Positions 11,830 to 23,660 of a stretch of DNA of 64,000 nucleotides are shown in pieces (the first letter of the stretch is position 1; every line of letters starts with the position of its first letter). The notes below the pieces were generated by a model. The model was given only the letters and a program-made list of their open reading frames with translations, was not told the DNA's origin and made no database searches. The stretch is taken from positions 29,519,317 to 29,583,316 of the forward strand of contig CM055876.1 of NCBI GenBank assembly GCA_029582165.1, written 5' to 3'. A program made the translations under genes and the position numbers. This DNA is from Portulaca oleracea. Taxonomy: Eukaryota; Streptophyta; Magnoliopsida; Caryophyllales; Portulacaceae.

Positions 11830-12305
11830 TGTTAAAATAAATCATCCCCCATTTCTTCAAGGAGAATTATCTAGAAAATAATATCTAGACAAATACTAGA
11901 AGCAAGATAGTGTTAGAAAAAAATCTAGACAAAGTAATATCTAGATATATGTCCAAATGATATTTAGATATTTACCTAGATAATTCTAGTGCCTAAGTAA
12001 TTATCTAGGATATTAATAGAAATATCTAGAATGTAATTAGGGTAATGACATGTGGCTTAAATATCCACCATACATTAAGGAGGTGGAACAACTATAAATA
12101 TAAGTTTAGGCTACTTATGTAAGCATACAATAAGAGTGAGGCATTCCACAAAGTTGAGAGCTAGAGAGGTCTCCTTGAGAGCAAGTGAGGTATCCCACAC
12201 ATCTTTGAGTGTTTGTGTGTTCTTGTGGAGATTGCCCTTGTATATTTTGAAAGATACAATAAGAAGTATCATTTTTCAAGTATACCTTAAGCTCCCTTCT
12301 CAACA
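11830..12305 (+). repeat. 5' LTR of copia element 1
   Basis: 476 bp, TGTTAAAATAAATC ... TTCTCAACA. Its first 250 bp repeat the motif ATCTAGA or close variants at least six times, suggesting a motif-built U3 enhancer. The CTATAAATATAA at about 12,091 is a plausible TATA region for the element's transcript. Confidence 0.9.
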
Positions 12306-12503
12306 TTTGGTATCAGAGCTAAGGTTGCAAGGGCCTTCTTGAGCTAGCATTCTTTGTGCGCTCACGGTCGGGGACCGAAGCATAGGAGAGACTCTGCCGG
12401 TTCAAGGGTTGAGATAGTTGTTGGTCTGGGACCACAAGTTCTTGGTTAAGTGCAGGGCGCTTACCAAGTTAGTATAGCTGATCTTTCGGCATCAGCTAGC
12501 TCG

Positions 12504-13686
12504 ATGGAGAAGCTCAATGGAAGCAACTATAGTAATTGGAGTACACGTATCAAGTACTATTTGAAGGGGCAAGATTTGTGGGAAGTAGTTGGTGGCAATG
12601 AAAAGGAGGCGCCATCTGACCCAGGGACCAAGAGGAAATGAGAGATCAAGGTCGGGAAAGCTATGTACGTTCTCTCAGTCACAGTGGAAGATGAGTACTT
12701 GCATCACATCAAGGATTGTGACACACCACAAAAAGCTTGGGATGCCTTGGCCACACTATTCACCAAGAAGAATGAAGCAAAGCTACAACAACTCGAAAAT
12801 GAGCTCATGTCCATAAAGCAAGGAGACATGACGGTGAGTCAATACTTTACTAAAGTTAAATCTTTATGTGGGGAAATAGCAAAAGTAGATGCAGAGAGTG
12901 CAATAAGTGAAGCTAGATTGCGTCGGATTATTATTAGAGGCTTAGACCCCAAGTATAGTGGCCTAATCACAACAATTAGAGGTTTGGCTACTCAACCTGA
13001 TTTGGCCGAACTAGAAAGTATCTTGGCCAATCAGGAAGAATTGGATAATCAAATGTCTAAGACCTCAATTAAGGATGAAGAGAAAGCTCTATTTACAAAA
13101 AGGAGAGCCCCACAAAGGCAAAATAACTTAAGTAAGGGCATGAGACCGTATCATAACGGAGGAGATTTATCAAGAAGAAGACCATCCAAATGGCATGGAC
13201 AACACGGACAAGGTCCACCTCGAGGGGGAGCACGTCCGTTCCGTGACAATCGAGAGGAGAAGAAATATCGCCGTCAAGATGATCGATGCTACAAGTGTGG
13301 GAATAAAGGACACTTTGCTCGAGACTGCAAGTCACTCCCACTAGAACGTAATGCGGTAACCTTCATGAATAATGATAGTGAGGAAGAATGGGATTTCCAA
13401 GCATCCTTTGTGATGGAAGAATCTATTCAAGCCGCCAAGGTAGAAGAGGCCACATATGCAGAGGAGTCTAAAGAAGAAATTGCACTCGCTGTGACGAGCA
13501 ACAAAGCCGTCAATTATCAAGAGGATTGGATCATAGATTCTGGCTGTTCCAACCACATGACAGGCGACATGAGAAAACTGCAAAACATATCCAAATACAA
13601 GGGAGACCGAGTCGTAGTCACGACAAATGACTCAAAGTTGTCGATTTCACACATCGGCAAAACATTAATTGCTCCTCGGTTCAGCC
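12504..13686 (+). pseudogene. Copia gag and protease, broken
   Basis: Gag begins around MEKLNGSNYSNW, followed by the DUF/UBN2-type region (KAWDALATLF, QLENELMSIKQGDMTVSQY). A CCHC zinc knuckle CYKCGNKGHFARDC is at 13287-13328 and the protease active-site motif WIIDSGCSNHM is near 13,530. A nonsense TGA at 12639-12641 replaces a tryptophan codon that is intact in the related element at 37 kb, a G-to-A change. A frameshift near 13,670-13,686 separates protease from integrase. No good ATG precedes MEKLNG in this frame; the related element has one further upstream. Confidence 0.9.
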
Positions 13687-16661
13687 CGTGCAACTTCAAA
13701 ATGTCTATCATGTGCGGGGAATGAAGAAAAAACTCTTGTCGGTATCCCAATTAACTTCATCGGGCAACTATGTGGTGTTCGGGCCACACAATGTGAAGGT
13801 GTATCACAACTTCAAGCCTACCTCTACCCCGCTCATGGAGGGACGCCGTTTGAAGTCGGTATACGTGATGTCTGCACAAGATGCATATGTGGACAAAACA
13901 AGAAGGAATGAAACAGTCGATCTTTGGCATGCAAGGCTTGGCCATGTGAGCTATCACAAGTTAAAGTTGATGATGCAAAAATCAATGGTGAAGGGCCTTC
14001 CACAACTTGAAGTTCGGGATAATATAGTGTGTGCAGGGTGCCAATATGGGAAGGCACATCAACTCCCCTACGAGGAGTCTACGTTCAAGGCTACTGCGCC
14101 ATTTCAACTAGTGCACTCTGATGTCTTCGGGAAAGTAAAACAACCATCCATCTCAGGATACAGGTACATGATTACCTTTATCGATGATTTCTCAAGATAT
14201 ATTTGGGTTGCTTTTATGAAAGAAAAATCAGAGGCACTAGATACGTTCATGGAGTTCAAGAACAAGGTCGAAAGTGAAGTTGGTCACAAGGTTGCTTGCG
14301 TACGTACAGATAATGGGGGAAAGTATACATCTAAAGAGTTTTCAGAATATCTGCAAGCTCATAAAATACGGCGCCAGCTCACTTGCCCCAAAACGCCTCA
14401 ACAAAATGGCATAGCCGAAAGGAAGAATCGACACCTCGCAGAGACTTGCAGAAGCATGCTACATGACAAGAATGTGCCATCGCGTTTCTGGGTTGAATGT
14501 ATGAAGACTGAAGTATATGTCACAAACAGGCTACCACAAGCAAGGCTCGGGTTTGTTTCTCCATATGAGAAGCTATGGAATATCAAGCCAACAGTAAGTC
14601 ACCTAAGAGTTTTTAGTTGTGTATGCTATGTCTTCATACCAGATCATTTACGAAGTAAATTCGACAAGAAGGCTATACGTTGCATATTCGTGGGCTATGA
14701 CAATGAAAGAAAAGGATGGAAGTGTTGCGACCCGACGACAGGACGTTGTTACACATCAAGAAATGTGGTGTTCGATGAAGCATCTTCATGGTGGTCTACT
14801 CAAGCATTAACACTTCCTGACTCTAAAGAGATTGAAGAAAAGGTTGAACGAAGACTGGAGGAGCACTTAAAGGATGATGAACATGGAATTAGTCTTGAGA
14901 AAACATCACAAGAAAAATCCATAGAAGAAGACGATAAGGAGGAGACACCAACAAAAGAGAAAAGCCCATGGCAAACAGATGTACATCATGAGATTTCAGA
15001 AGAAGAAAGACCGAGCCAGCTTAAGGACACGGTAGCAGAGATAGCCTCGGAACCATTGGTGAGAAGGTCTGAGAGGACACGAAAACCAAACCCTAAATAT
15101 GCCAATGCTGCATTAGTGGAAGGACCATATTTCAAGGAACCGTGCACTTACGAAGAGGCATGTCAAAAGGATGAATGGCGCCAGGCAATGGAGGAGCAAA
15201 TGCAAGCCTTAATTAAAAATGAGACTTGGGAATTAGTACCAAAACCCAAGGACACAAAGCCCATCTCATGCAAATGGGTTTATAAGTTGAAGGTACGTCC
15301 CGATGGTTCAATTGATCGGTACAAAGCTCGATTGGTGGCTCGAGGCTTCTCTCAAACCTATGGGTTGGATTATGAAGAGACATTTAGCCCGGTAGCAAAG
15401 ATCACCACAGTGCGTGTTCTACTAGCACTGGCCTCCATCAAGTCTTGGAGACTATGGCAGATGGATGTGAAAAATGCTTTCCTACATGGAGAATTAGACC
15501 GGGAGATATATATGGAGCAACCTAAGGGATTTGAAAGCAAGGATCATCCTAACTACGTATGCAAATTGAAGAAAACATTATATGGACTCAAGCAAGCACC
15601 TCGAGCATGGTGTGGCAAGATAGCCGAGTTTCTTGGTCCAAAGTGGATTCACGATGTCATCAGCAGATTCCAACTTGTTCGTGAAGGCTCGAGAAGAAAG
15701 AGTTGTTATAATACTTATCTATGTGGATGATCTCATTATCATCAGCGACGATGAAAGAGAAATTCAGCAAATTAAGGCTAATCTATCAGTGCGCTTCCAA
15801 ATGAAGGATCTCAGTGAGTTAAAACATTTCCTTGGTCTCGAGGTTGAAAGAACTGAAGATGGCTTGTTCTTGTGCCAACGCAAGTATGCTCAAGATCTTC
15901 TTAAAAAGTATGGCATGCTTGAATGTAAACCAATATCAACTCCTATGGAGGTAAACGCTAAACTATGCTCGTGCAAGGAGAAAGAGCTTGAAGACCCGAC
16001 TATGTATCGCCAATTGGCGGGAAGTTTGATCTACCTTACGTTGACTAGGCCTGATATTACATATGTTGTCAGTGTAGTAAGTCGGTCATGCAACAACCAA
16101 GGAAGCCTCACTTGGAAGCAGTACGAAGAATACTAAGGTACATAAGAGGAACGCTTAATTATGGTTTATACTACAAGAAGGATGGAAAGCTAGAATTAGT
16201 TGGTTATTGTGATGCCGACTATGCCGGTGATCATGATACCCGACGATCAACCACGGGCTACGTGTTAAGCATCGGGTCAGCAACTGTTTCATGGTGCAGT
16301 AAGCGACAACCAACAATGTCATTATCAAGCACGGAAGCAGAGTATCGTGCAGCAGCAATGGCAGCTCAAGAATGTGCATGGTTGATCCAGCTACTCGAAG
16401 ATCTTCATGTTCCTATCAATGAACCTATCAAGTTAAAGTGCGACAACCTCTCTACCATATGACTGGCAGAGAATCCAGTTTTTCATGCAAGAACTAAGCA
16501 TGTGGAGGTACATTATCACTTCATACGAGAGAAAGTACTAAAAGGAGAGATCAACATAGAGCACACGAGGACAGAAGACCAAGTGGCAGATATCTTCACG
16601 AAAGGGCTTGGTGGCGGAAAGTTTGAGGAATTTCGAGCAAGCCTTGGCATGGCTTCAAGAA
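13686..16661 (+). pseudogene. Copia integrase, reverse transcriptase, RNase H, broken
   Basis: The pre-integrase motif [14 protein letters not shown] and [14 protein letters not shown] lead into the integrase core: acidic residues in HSDVFG and RTDNGG, and the glutamate in [13 protein letters not shown] follows ([46 protein letters not shown], and the catalytic YVDD at 15719-15730). RNase H then shows [18 protein letters not shown] and KCDNLST. Breaks: an apparent one-base insertion near 15,632 just after APRAW, an apparent one-base deletion near 16,090 before the MQQP motif, and a nonsense TGA at 16459-16461 where the family has arginine (C-to-T). The remaining tail keeps KHVEVHYHFIREKV and ADIFTKGL. 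Confidence 0.92.
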
Positions 16662-16693
16662 CTACATTGAAGAAAGTGGGTGCTGAGGGGGAG

Positions 16694-17168
16694 TGTTAAA
16701 ATAAATCATCCCCCATTTCTTCAAGGAGAATTATCTAGAAAATAATATCTATACAAATACTAGAAGCAAGATAGTGTTAGAGAAAAATCTAGACAAAGTA
16801 ATATCTAGATATATGTCGAAATGATATCTAGATATTTACCTAGATAATTCTAGTGCATAAGTAATTATCTAGGATATTAATAGAAATATCTAGAATGTCA
16901 TTAGGATAATGACATGTGGCTTAATATCCACCACACATTAAGGAGGTGGAACAACTATAAATATAAGTTTAGGCTACTTATGTAAGCATACAATAAGAGT
17001 GAGGCATTCCACAAAGTTGAGAGCTAGAGAGGTCTCCTTGAGAGCAAGTGAGGTATCCCACACATCTTTGAGTGTTTGTGTGTTCTTGTGGAGATTGCCC
17101 TTGTATATTTTGAAAGATACAATAAGAAGTATCATTTTTCAAGTATACCTTAAGCTCCCTTCTCAACA
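16694..17168 (+). repeat. 3' LTR of copia element 1
   Basis: 475 bp, the near-identical partner of 11830-12305; the last 170 bp appear identical. It is preceded immediately by the polypurine tract and followed by the AAAAA target duplication. From 17,174 to 18,190 I see no gene, only AT-rich DNA with a GTGTTCACTTAA motif repeated near 17,940 and 18,025. Confidence 0.9.
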
Positions 17169-18454
17169 AAAAATAGTCAAAATTATCTCTCTTTTTTTTA
17201 AACTAGTTTTCCAATAATGAGCATGAGTTTTGACTCGTATTAATTAAAAAGTTCATGTATTCTACTTAACAATATCATTAATTTGTTAATATTGATAAAA
17301 ATGAGGTGGAGGATGAGAGAGAAAAAATATGATTAAAAAATTTGTGTGTTAAACTCACCATCAAACTCATCTTGCGAAACTGACAGTGAGAGTCTCACGA
17401 GATGAGCCTCATTCTCATTGCTGAAATGTCTTACACAACCTTATTCCCTTCTCATTTTATGCCATATCAGTAGTGAGTCAAATTTAAACTTGCTACTGAA
17501 GAGGGTCTAAGGGTGATCATGGTGAGATTCTAGCTAAACTGAAACATGTAGAGGGGAGTTTAAGATCAGAACTAACTTCAAAGTTCCTTGGGTTAGATAT
17601 GATGTGTCAAGCTTAAGTACAATTCTTTATCTTTTAAGGTGGCGAGGGGGGTTAAATGGGTAAATGATACGATATGTCAAGCTGAAAGTGGGAGGTGTTA
17701 AGAAGAGGATTGTCATGGTTTGAAAAGGACAAGGTGTGTGGTGCCAAGAGCTAGATGAAGTGTCTAGTAGCCTTTGTCTGCCTTGAGTTTTTTTTTCTTT
17801 TATCTTTTAGGTTTTGGTTGCTTTGTTTTTGTTGTGAGGGTGTCAATGAATTCCAAGTAGACCCCACAAAATTAGGGGTAATATATAGTCAATGAATCCT
17901 GCATAAGGGGCAGTGGCAATCTAAACTACAAAATTAACGGTGTTCACTTAATAATATTTTGGATAGTTGGACTATTGTGTTAAAATGAACACCCTTTATT
18001 AATATTTTTGGGTCTTTTCTTGGGTGTTCACTTAACGTAAATATACAACCTCCTAAAATATAATATATAATAGGTTGCTTAATTTTTTTCGGAGCTTGGG
18101 GTGTCCGTGGACACCCTTGGTGTCAATGGGGATACCTATGATAAGGGGGTAAAATGAGGGACCTGAGAACAATAATTAATGGTTGCTGTCTATGTTACTT
18201 GGACTCACGATTTGAAGGTGTCGTACCAAGGTCAACACAACACGACCTTACACGAGACATGACATTTGACACATGTCTGACCGACAAGAAAGCTCGGACA
18301 CGGTGATAGGCATGGTGTAGGTCGGTTGAGTGCATAGATCTGACCAGTTAATAGTATACGTACTGACGGTGTTGTTGCTTGGAGAAAAAGAGATCTAACG
18401 TTGTAGGGAGAGGATTGTGGGGTAGTAGGAGTTGTTTGCTGTAGGGTCTCTTTC

Positions 18455-18458
<4 letters not shown>

Positions 18459-18521
<63 letters not shown>
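18459..18521. repeat. (GA)31 microsatellite
   Basis: An uninterrupted GA dinucleotide run of about 63 bp. The open frame across it on the - strand (poly Ser-Leu) is an artefact of the repeat. Confidence 0.97.
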
Positions 18522-18524
<3 letters not shown>

Positions 18525-18562
18525 TTGCATTGTGTGCTTTAGGACTTGTGCGACATAGGTAA

Positions 18563-18778
18563 GAGCATATGCAATGCAAAATTCTATCCATGGAATTTTG
18601 ATCCCCTCTCTCCTAGTCGGCACACCTTCTCTCCTCCTTCTTCTTCATTCCTTTGAGTTCTGAAACTCTGCAGCATTCCAGAACTCAAAGGAATGGAAGA
18701 AAAGGAGGAGAGAGGGTGTGACAAGTAGGAGAAAGAGTGACAGAATTCCATGGGTTTCATTCCGCATTGCTAGTGCTC
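18563..18778. mobile_element. PIF/Harbinger-like fold-back MITE, 216 bp
   Basis: Ends GAGCATATGCAATGC and (reverse complement) GAGCACTAGCAATGCGG are inverted repeats. The arms continue through AATTCCATGG and GGAGGAGAG blocks towards a centre at about 18,660. TAA flanks both sides (18560-18562 and 18779-18781). It is nested in the larger element 18,191-19,116. Confidence 0.7.
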
Positions 18779-19300
18779 TAATAGGAGCACTGTCAGGGTT
18801 TCTTAAACTTATATTTATTTTTGCTTTTCTTATTTTTAGGTAATGAAAGTCGGCTGTTGCAGCGATCAATGAGTTTGGGCCTTTCTCATTAACAATACAT
18901 GCAACTGTGAAAAAATCTAACTCTATTTTGCAACTTACTTCCTTTTTACAAATTTTATTATAATTAAATATGTTAGGAACTTCTGGGTTGTGTACCCCCT
19001 ATCGTGTCGAGCCCTTGGAAACCGTGTTCCTGTGTCTGCAATTTTTAGGGATGCAATATCGGATCCTTTGATCTGTGTCTGTGTCGAACACCCGTGTCTT
19101 GGGTCCAGGTAACATATTGTTGTTGTTGCTGCTTGATGAAGTTAATTGGTTTTCAACTTTTGCGAATTTTGTTTGCTTTGTATTTTCTTTGGTCTTTGTA
19201 CTGGGTTCAATTTTAGATGTACAGGATCCATAATCATTTTCATTCGATAGGGCACTATTCCCTTTGGTTTAAGTGAACAATGATAAAAAAAGAAAGTAAA

Positions 19301-19923
19301 ATGATAAATATCTTGACGTAAGATGGTTAATAACCATCTTGCATTTCACCTAAATAACTCATAAAGTTAAATATAAATATATTTAATTATTATAAAGATA
19401 TGTTTCATTACTTTAGGGGTTATTACAACTTACAAACAATATAAAGATAATTATTTATTTATATTTTTTCATAAATATGAAACTATGCATAAAATATGCA
19501 TTTTCTACAATGATTGATAAGATTAGGCTATTATTTATATTTTTGTCCTAACTAATAAGTATTACTACCTTTATTTTTATTTAAGTGTCACCTAGGTATT
19601 TGTCTCAAAAATTTTGACCGCTAATATCTTAATTTATATAATGATTCATTAAATAAAATTGATATCATTAAATTTGTAATAAAAATACTATTGAAAAAGT
19701 ATAATATCGTATTTTTTTACAAAAATATTACGTGAGATATTATTGATTCAAGATGGACCTCAATAAGCGTGAAAGAGAGATAATAAAAAATAGAGGGAGT
19801 ATACTCTTATAATTGATAAATATATATAATTATTAGAAAAAAATGTTATTAGAAGTTACAAAAATGTGACATGTGGACAATTCAAAATGATTATTAACCA
19901 TCTTGAGTCGAGATATGTATCAT
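19301..19923. mobile_element. TIR element carrying a nested Stowaway MITE
   Basis: ATGATAAATATCTTGACGTA at the left is mirrored at the right (ATGATACATATCTCGACTCA on the opposite strand), followed on both arms by AAGATGGTTAATAA. No coding sequence. The Stowaway element at 19,565 splits it. Confidence 0.6.
19565..19799. mobile_element. Stowaway-like MITE, nested
   Basis: Ends CTACCTTTATTTTTATTTAA and (reverse complement) CTCCCTCTATTTTTTATTAT, with TA on both sides (19563-19564 and 19800-19801). 235 bp, non-coding. Confidence 0.65.
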
Positions 19924-20387
19924 CGTCCAAAAAAAAAATCCATCTTGTTTCTAGGTTCTAGGTAAACAAGTATGTTACATTGTTACTTATTCAGTTACCC
20001 CAAATTTGATGTTGTTGTTCAGTTTGACTAAACATGTGTCATTCCAATCTTTATATCATGCTCCTGTGTACTCCCACGAGCTATATTGAGAAATCTTATA
20101 TTTAAAAAATTAATATAAAAATAAATAAGTGTTTGAAAGATGTATGTATATAGAATTTAGAAGTTATCCCAATATGTTTTGCCTAAAAAGAATAATATAA
20201 AATAAATAAATGGTTGAAAAGTGTATAAATATAAAATCTAAAAATTAATAATAAATATAAAATAATAAAATACTTAGAAGTTATCACTATAAAATTTAAA
20301 CAAAAAAATATTAGTATATATTATATATATATTTAAAAATATATATTTATAATAATTTGAATATGTATTCAATCTAAAAAATACATA

Positions 20388-20630
20388 CTCCCTTCTTTCG
20401 ATTTTATATGTTAGTTAAACTAAGTTTTCTTTTTTTTCCCATAATATATATCACTTTACAATTTTAATAACAAATTAATTACTAACTTATTAAATTAGCC
20501 TTATTAATAACATCTTTTCCTCCAATTTTTCTTTTTTATTCACTATTTTCCTTTTTTAATCAACATTTATTCTCTTTTTTAATTAGTGTTTTGCGTGATT
20601 AAAATGGTAAATAATTTGGGAACAAGAGAG
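20388..20630. mobile_element. Stowaway-like MITE, 243 bp
   Basis: The left end CTCCCTTCTTTCGATTTTAT and the right end (reverse complement) CTCTCTTGTTCCC are partly matching inverted termini. TA is at 20386-20387 and 20631-20632. The interior is T-rich and non-coding. The preceding 460 bp (19,924-20,387) are AT-rich with nothing recognisable. Confidence 0.55.
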
Positions 20631-20822
20631 TAATAAATCTCCCTAACAAATATAATGCAAAAATACTGAATTTAATATTTGCAACTTGCAATTGCATGTT
20701 GCTATGTTTTTCTTTTTCTTTTTCTTTTTTAAAAAAAAGGCTTGTTGGGCTGGAGTTTTTAGCTCGTATTTGGGCTCGGCTAGGAGGAGTACATAACAAA
20801 ATATGTAGATGTACCGCACAAA

Positions 20823-20961
20823 ACGCGTAGGTCAAACAAAGCGCGTATAAAAACGGAAAGTCAATGAAACCGCGTACAAGAACGCGTTATACCCGTTAGA
20901 AACGCGTTTTCTTGAAAATTTGAAATAAACGCGTGCTTTGTTTTTCCTAGGGCTATAAATA
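20823..20961 (+). promoter_or_regulatory. Promoter with six CGCG boxes and a TATA box
   Basis: Six VCGCGT sites sit at 20823, 20841, 20870, 20882, 20902 and 20929, within 112 bp of otherwise AT-rich DNA. A TATA box TATAAATA at 20954-20961 follows. VCGCGB is the known binding site of plant CAMTA (calmodulin-binding) transcription activators. A C/T-rich leader-like stretch (about 20,990-21,060) follows. The arrangement predicts a + strand transcript starting near 20,985, possibly calcium- or stress-responsive (inference). Confidence 0.55.
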
Positions 20962-21806
20962 AAACACGGGGGCCCACACCAAAAGCAGCTCTCGCTTGAA
21001 TTTCTCCCTCCTCCTTCCCACGGTGTCGTTTTGGTAGAATTGAGTTGAATTGGGCAGTTGAGGATTGCGAGGTTGCGTTTTCTCGATCACGTTGGCGATC
21101 TCTCTTTTTTTTCGTTTTCTCGACCATCTTTCTCAATTTTTGTTTGGTATTGGTATTGACGTCGAATGTGTGACAAAGATTGAAACACTACAATGCTTAG
21201 AGGACGCTAAATTCATTGTGATGATGGACATGCATGTCAAATTTGAATGCGATGGAGAATCAGTTGCTAAGGACAACCTTTGTTCACAGAAATCTGCTGT
21301 TTTTCTGGTTGACGCAGAAACACTACAGAGCAAAAACTCAACGTAATCAAGTTTCTGCTTTACAAGGGTTTTATTTCTTCAATTGGACTTTATGCTCATT
21401 CAAATTGGCCAATAATCATGTATGGTAGATGAATTTCTGATTTTCCTGAGTCCTTTTCGTATAGTACAAAATATCCAACCAGTTGCCAGAAGTTAGGTTA
21501 ACAATGGTGGCTTATTTCTTGTTTGTTTTTCACAGAGCTTCAAACAAGAAATTAGATCCCAGGTTTGGTTCCCTCTTCCCCCATTGTATTTAATTGCCCT
21601 TGCGTCTCCGAGGGACAAAAGAAAGAAAAGAACCAACTAGTTAATTGCTCATTGACAGTTTATTATGGGGTTGATGTTTGACGGTGTACCCTTGCAGAGT
21701 TGTAGTCATGCCTTCTTTCTCTTCTGGGAGTTAATTTTGATTACAGTCATTTTCTTCTTCTTCAGATAATGGTGAGAACTTGTTGGTAACATGAATTCTA
21801 TGGGAT

Positions 21807-22321
21807 TAGACCTGTCAATTCGGTCGGGCGGGCGGTTTCGGGTCGGTCGTATATCGGGTTCGGGTAAATACGGGTCGGGTGTATTTCGGGTTCGGGAAAA
21901 TACGGGCGGTGTATTTCGGTTTCGGGTCAACCCAACGGGTTATGATTGCGACCTTTTTCCGCTTTTCCTTAAAAAAAATGTTCTCTAAATACTACTTTTT
22001 GTACAATATACATAATAAAATATGATTATCTTCTAATAATGATAGATTATTGTAACTATTTTAACTTAAATTAGAGAAATAACAAATAAATAAGTTGCGC
22101 TTATAGTTTAACGTTAAAAGTTACAAAGAAAAATCACAAATTTTAATAAATTTGAACCTAAAAAATTAATTTTTCGGGTCAAACGGGCGGGTCGGGTTTG
22201 ACCCGCTAATTTTCGGGTTCGGTATACTTCGGGTTTAATTGAAAAAATCGTGTTCAGAACCCAGAAATTTCGGGCGGGTTCGGGTCGGGTTATCGGGTCG
22301 GGTCAGAAACTGCCAGGTCTA
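21807..22321. mobile_element. hAT-type MITE, 515 bp
   Basis: Starts TAGACCTGTCAATTCGG and ends (reverse complement) TAGACCTGGCAGTTTCTG. A perfect 8-bp duplication TATGGGAT is at 21799-21806 and 22322-22329. Subterminal DNA is packed with CGGGTCGGGT/CGGGTTCGGG motifs on both sides, typical of hAT elements. The centre is AT-rich. A related, more decayed copy is at about 52,100-52,606. Confidence 0.9.
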
Positions 22322-22669
22322 TATGGGATTCATAGATGTGTTCACAAGGGTTCTGTTAAGCGGCTGTATATTTGTATATATTTACATGGCAAGGAGAGGT
22401 AAATTAATGCTCTCTCAAGCCAATGCATGGTTGAATATTTTTACAACCATAAATGTCAGTCACTACATTTTAGATGTGTAAATGTGATTCTTTTGTTGGA
22501 ACAGATAAAGAGTCTACCAGAGGGATGAACATTTGTTGATTATGCATACATGATACACACCAAAATCAGTAAGAAAGTGCTGGTCCCAAACCTTCCAAAT
22601 ACAAGTATATTTTGCATGTCCCTAAATCCTAAATCTTTATATTGAATCAGTAAGATGCCATGTTAACTT

Positions 22670-22862
22670 TTCAAATACAAGTATATTTTTGTACGTTCCA
22701 AAATCTCAGTCGTTGACATATTTATTCTCTGTTTCCATCGGATCGACATCTTGGAAACGCTTCTTTGAGATGGGTGGGATGGGGCTTGCATAGTTGGGCT
22801 ATGAAACTGGTGAGATAGGCAAGTAAGGCAACTATACGGATTTATGAAAGTTACTGTCAACC
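22670..22862. repeat. Duplicated block, copy 1 (partner 29,450-29,648)
   Basis: CAAGTATATTT, GTTGACATATTTATTCTCTGT, GGGGCT..ATGAAACTGGTG and the ending AAAGTTACTGTCAACCATG are all paralleled in order near 29,450-29,648. Copies are strongly diverged with indels. Confidence 0.6.
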
Positions 22863-22889
22863 ATGTTATATTTGCAATCGTGACTTCAG

Positions 22890-23660
22890 TAAGTGGGTTT
22901 TCATCAGGAAGAAATCAGGTTCAGAATTTATATGGATAAAGAAAAATCTGCTAAATTGATTAGTTTTCTGTATATCAGGTTTCAATTTTAGCTTATCAAA
23001 CTTTACACTTCTAGTTTCTTGTCTACTCGTATTTCAGGCAGAATGAATGAAGTCATGTTATACCACAGTGAAGGAAGTATAGGTAATTTGTTGCATTACT
23101 ATGATTCCATCCAGATCCTGATTGATTATGGGAGACTTCTGTTTTAAATTAGTACTATTGGCTTAGGAGATCGATCCTAGACCTTTAGTCAAAATATTAT
23201 ATTTGCGTATATAAGTTTATGCTTTTTTTTGACATTTGCTCATCAAAGTCTTTAATAATTCCAGGCAAACAAGATATCAGTGAACAAGATTGAGGGCGAC
23301 ATGTTCTTAGACCTTGTGGCAGTAAGAATTGAACTGAAGTGTGGATGTAGGTGAGCTCAGATAATTGCTCAATAATCAGGTGACTTATGAATTGCTGTCA
23401 AATGCATCTAGCTAACACAAGTCAAATTGGTTGAGTTTAGGTTTGTAAATCCACCCTACAGTAACACAGAAAGTGGTTTTGCATCAGGAAGTTGATTGGA
23501 CCCAGGTTTCAGCATTCATATGGATGAAGAAAAATTTGCTAAATTCATGAATGTACTTCCTATTGGGTTTGAATTTTAGCTTATTAACTTTACAATTCTT
23601 AATTCTTGTCTCCTTGTGTTTTTGGTAGAAAGAATGAAGTCACAACAATATTGCCTCCCT
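22890..23660. repeat. Diverged tandem duplication, period about 580 bp
   Basis: The text around 22,900-23,070 (CATCAGGAAGAA, ATATGGATAAAGAAAAATC, GAATGAAGTCA) recurs at about 23,475-23,642 with many substitutions. Both copies are non-coding. Confidence 0.7.

Larger units (their letters stand above)
11830..17168 (+). mobile_element. Ty1/copia LTR retrotransposon, complete but broken
   Basis: The 5' LTR is 11830-12305 and the 3' LTR 16694-17168, both TG...CA. A 5-bp duplication AAAAA flanks the element (11825-11829 and 17169-17173). The primer-binding site TGGTATCAGAGC at 12308-12319 complements the 3' end of initiator tRNA-Met. A polypurine tract (GAGGGGGAG) ends at 16693. By eye the LTRs differ at about 8 substitutions and one indel in 475 bp (about 1.7%). 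With the often-used rate of 1.3e-8 per site per year this suggests roughly 0.6-0.7 million years (inference). Gag-protease-integrase-RT-RNase H order identifies copia. Confidence 0.93.
18191..19116. mobile_element. Composite TIR element with nested MITE
   Basis: The left end TATGTTACTTGGACTCACGA is matched in inverse at the right end (ATATGTTACCTGGACCCAAG on the opposite strand), and both subterminal regions are rich in GTGTC/GACAC. Inside lie a (GA)n tract and the MITE at 18,563. No transposase is visible. The target duplication is not clear. Confidence 0.5.

Noticed and set aside
18232..18591. 119-residue open frame on - with a Ser-Leu repeat
   Set aside because: It is the translation of the (GA)n microsatellite and flanking MITE DNA; no homology and no gene context.
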